Positions 6,421 through 7,190 of a stretch of DNA of 7,190 bases are shown here, one piece after another. The position numbers were made by a program, and so were the translations under genes. This stretch comes from Firmicutes bacterium CAG:170 (GTDB lineage: Bacteria > Bacillota > Clostridia > Oscillospirales > Oscillospiraceae). The stretch's first letter is position 1. The number at the start of each line of letters is the position of its first letter. Below the pieces are notes generated by a model. That model had not been told where the DNA came from, ran no database searches, and was given only the letters and a program-made list of their open reading frames with translations. The stretch spans positions 1 to 7,190 of the forward strand of contig FR887111.1 of NCBI GenBank assembly GCA_000436735.1, given 5' to 3'.

Positions 6421-6449
6421 TTGTTTTTTCCGGTCTTTTACACTACAAT
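6421..6449 (+). promoter_or_regulatory. Sigma-A type promoter of the sugar isomerase gene
   Basis: TTGTTT (6421-6426) and TACAAT (6444-6449) are separated by 17 bp, so transcription should start near 6456. The leader of about 53 nt is GC-rich, and GCGGC (6470-6474) could pair with GCCGC (6485-6489) just ahead of the Shine-Dalgarno. I see no known riboswitch. Confidence 0.7.
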
Positions 6450-6508
6450 AATCGTGTTCATCCAAGGCTGCGGCCGCCGTCCGCGCCGCTCTATGAAGGA
6501 GAGAGATC

Positions 6509-7190
6509 ATGAAACGTTCTGAGATCAACAAGGCTCTGAAGGAGCTTGAAGTCATGTGTGCGCGGGAGCACTGCTACCTGCCGCCGTTCTGCAATTTCAC
6601 GCCCGAAGAGTGGAAAACCAAGGGGCATGAATACGACGAAATCCGCGACTGTATGCTCGGCTGGGATATCACCGACTACGGCCTTGGGGACTTTGACAAG
6701 GTCGGTATGTCGCTCATCACGATCCGCAACGGTAACCGCAAAATGGCCGACAAGTATCCGAAGGTCTACGCCGAAAAGCTGCTGTACATGAAGGAGGGGC
6801 AGTATTCCCCAAATCATTTCCACTGGTACAAGACTGAGGACATCATCAATCGCGGCGGCGGCAATATCCTCATTCGCGTCTACAACAGCCTGCCCGACGA
6901 GTCCATCGACAAGGAATCCGACGTGACCGTTCACTGCGACGGCAGAACCTATACGGTTCCTGCCGGAACGCAGGTGCGCCTCACGCCGGGCGAAAGCATC
7001 CACATTCAGCAGTATATGTATCACGATTTTGAGGTCGAATCCGGCACGGGTGCTGTTCTGCTGGGCGAAGTCAGCCAGTGCAACGACGACAACACCGACA
7101 ACCGCTTCAATCCGCCTGTGGGCCGTTTCCCGAAGATTGAGGAGGACGAGCCGCCCTACCGCCTGCTCTGCAACGAGTACCCGGCAGCGG
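6509..7190 (+). CDS. D-lyxose ketol-isomerase family sugar isomerase (cupin), lacks only its 3' end
   Basis: The frame is open from ATG 6509 to the window edge, giving 227 codons with no stop. This is about the full length of the D-lyxose isomerase family, so few residues should be missing. The ATG is preceded by AAGGAG (6496-6501) at seven bases. Recognisable blocks include REHCYLPPFCNFTPEEW near the N-terminus, NHFHWYKTEDIINRGGGN and EVSQCNDDNTDNRF. H103, H105, E110 and H172 (in YHDFE) match the expected metal ligands of the cupin barrel. Characterised family members interconvert D-lyxose with D-xylulose and D-mannose with D-fructose, using Mn2+ in the cytoplasm. The substrate here is inferred from family. 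It has its own promoter, divergent from the ABC operon; downstream genes, which could show a pentose pathway, are outside the window. Confidence 0.92.
   Translation, partial: MKRSEINKALKELEVMCAREHCYLPPFCNFTPEEWKTKGHEYDEIRDCMLGWDITDYGLGDFDKVGMSLITIRNGNRKMADKYPKVYAEKLLYMKEGQYSPNHFHWYKTEDIINRGGGNILIRVYNSLPDESIDKESDVTVHCDGRTYTVPAGTQVRLTPGESIHIQQYMYHDFEVESGTGAVLLGEVSQCNDDNTDNRFNPPVGRFPKIEEDEPPYRLLCNEYPAA

Noticed and set aside
6493..6522. Nine-codon frame (ATG 6493 to TGA 6522) overlapping the isomerase start
   Set aside because: It has no Shine-Dalgarno, and the peptide simply reads through the isomerase Shine-Dalgarno in another frame, so it is probably chance.
6491..7024. Open frame of 177 codons on the minus strand
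   Set aside because: Antisense to the D-lyxose isomerase gene, whose metal-binding motifs lie on the plus strand.

Overview
The window is ordinary, gene-dense chromosomal sequence, most likely from a GC-rich gut-type Clostridia (Firmicutes/Bacillota, Oscillospiraceae-like). The basis is strong Shine-Dalgarno sequences, sigma-A style promoters (TTGCAA-N17-TATGAT, TTGCAA-N17-TAAAAT, TTGTTT-N17-TACAAT), a Gram-positive LmrCD/BmrCD-type heterodimeric ABC exporter, and a class V aminotransferase/LysR pair like those in clostridial selenium-metabolism clusters. The taxonomic call is an inference.

Layout. (1) 1-1062, plus strand: the last 59 codons of a class V aminotransferase (cysteine desulfurase-like), overlapping by 11 bp a complete LysR-family regulator. 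A weak terminator lies over the LysR 3' end. (2) 1063-2506, plus strand: a compact promoter, then a membrane-anchored CapA-family protein with a Pro/Glu-rich spacer. (3) 2507-2623: a non-coding gap between convergent genes, with a strong hairpin that can terminate both strands. (4) 2624-6251, minus strand: two half-size ABC exporter genes overlapping by 14 bp. They have complementary canonical and degenerate ATPase motifs, so they form one heterodimeric exporter. (5) 6252-6508: a divergent intergenic region of 257 bp with one promoter per strand and short repeated elements between them. (6) 6509-7190, plus strand: a D-lyxose isomerase-family sugar isomerase, essentially complete but without its stop codon.

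Functionally these are four unrelated units: a possible selenium/sulfur metabolism regulator, a surface CapA protein, a multidrug-type exporter, and a pentose/hexose isomerase. I see no mobile elements, CRISPR arrays, tRNA or rRNA genes.

I found no evidence for a previously undescribed multi-gene system. The most unusual observation is the start of the upstream ABC gene. No ATG, GTG or TTG lies in frame that would give an intact first membrane helix. The best-placed start is an ATC codon behind a good Shine-Dalgarno sequence, which implies rare AUC initiation, a start-codon mutation or a sequencing error.
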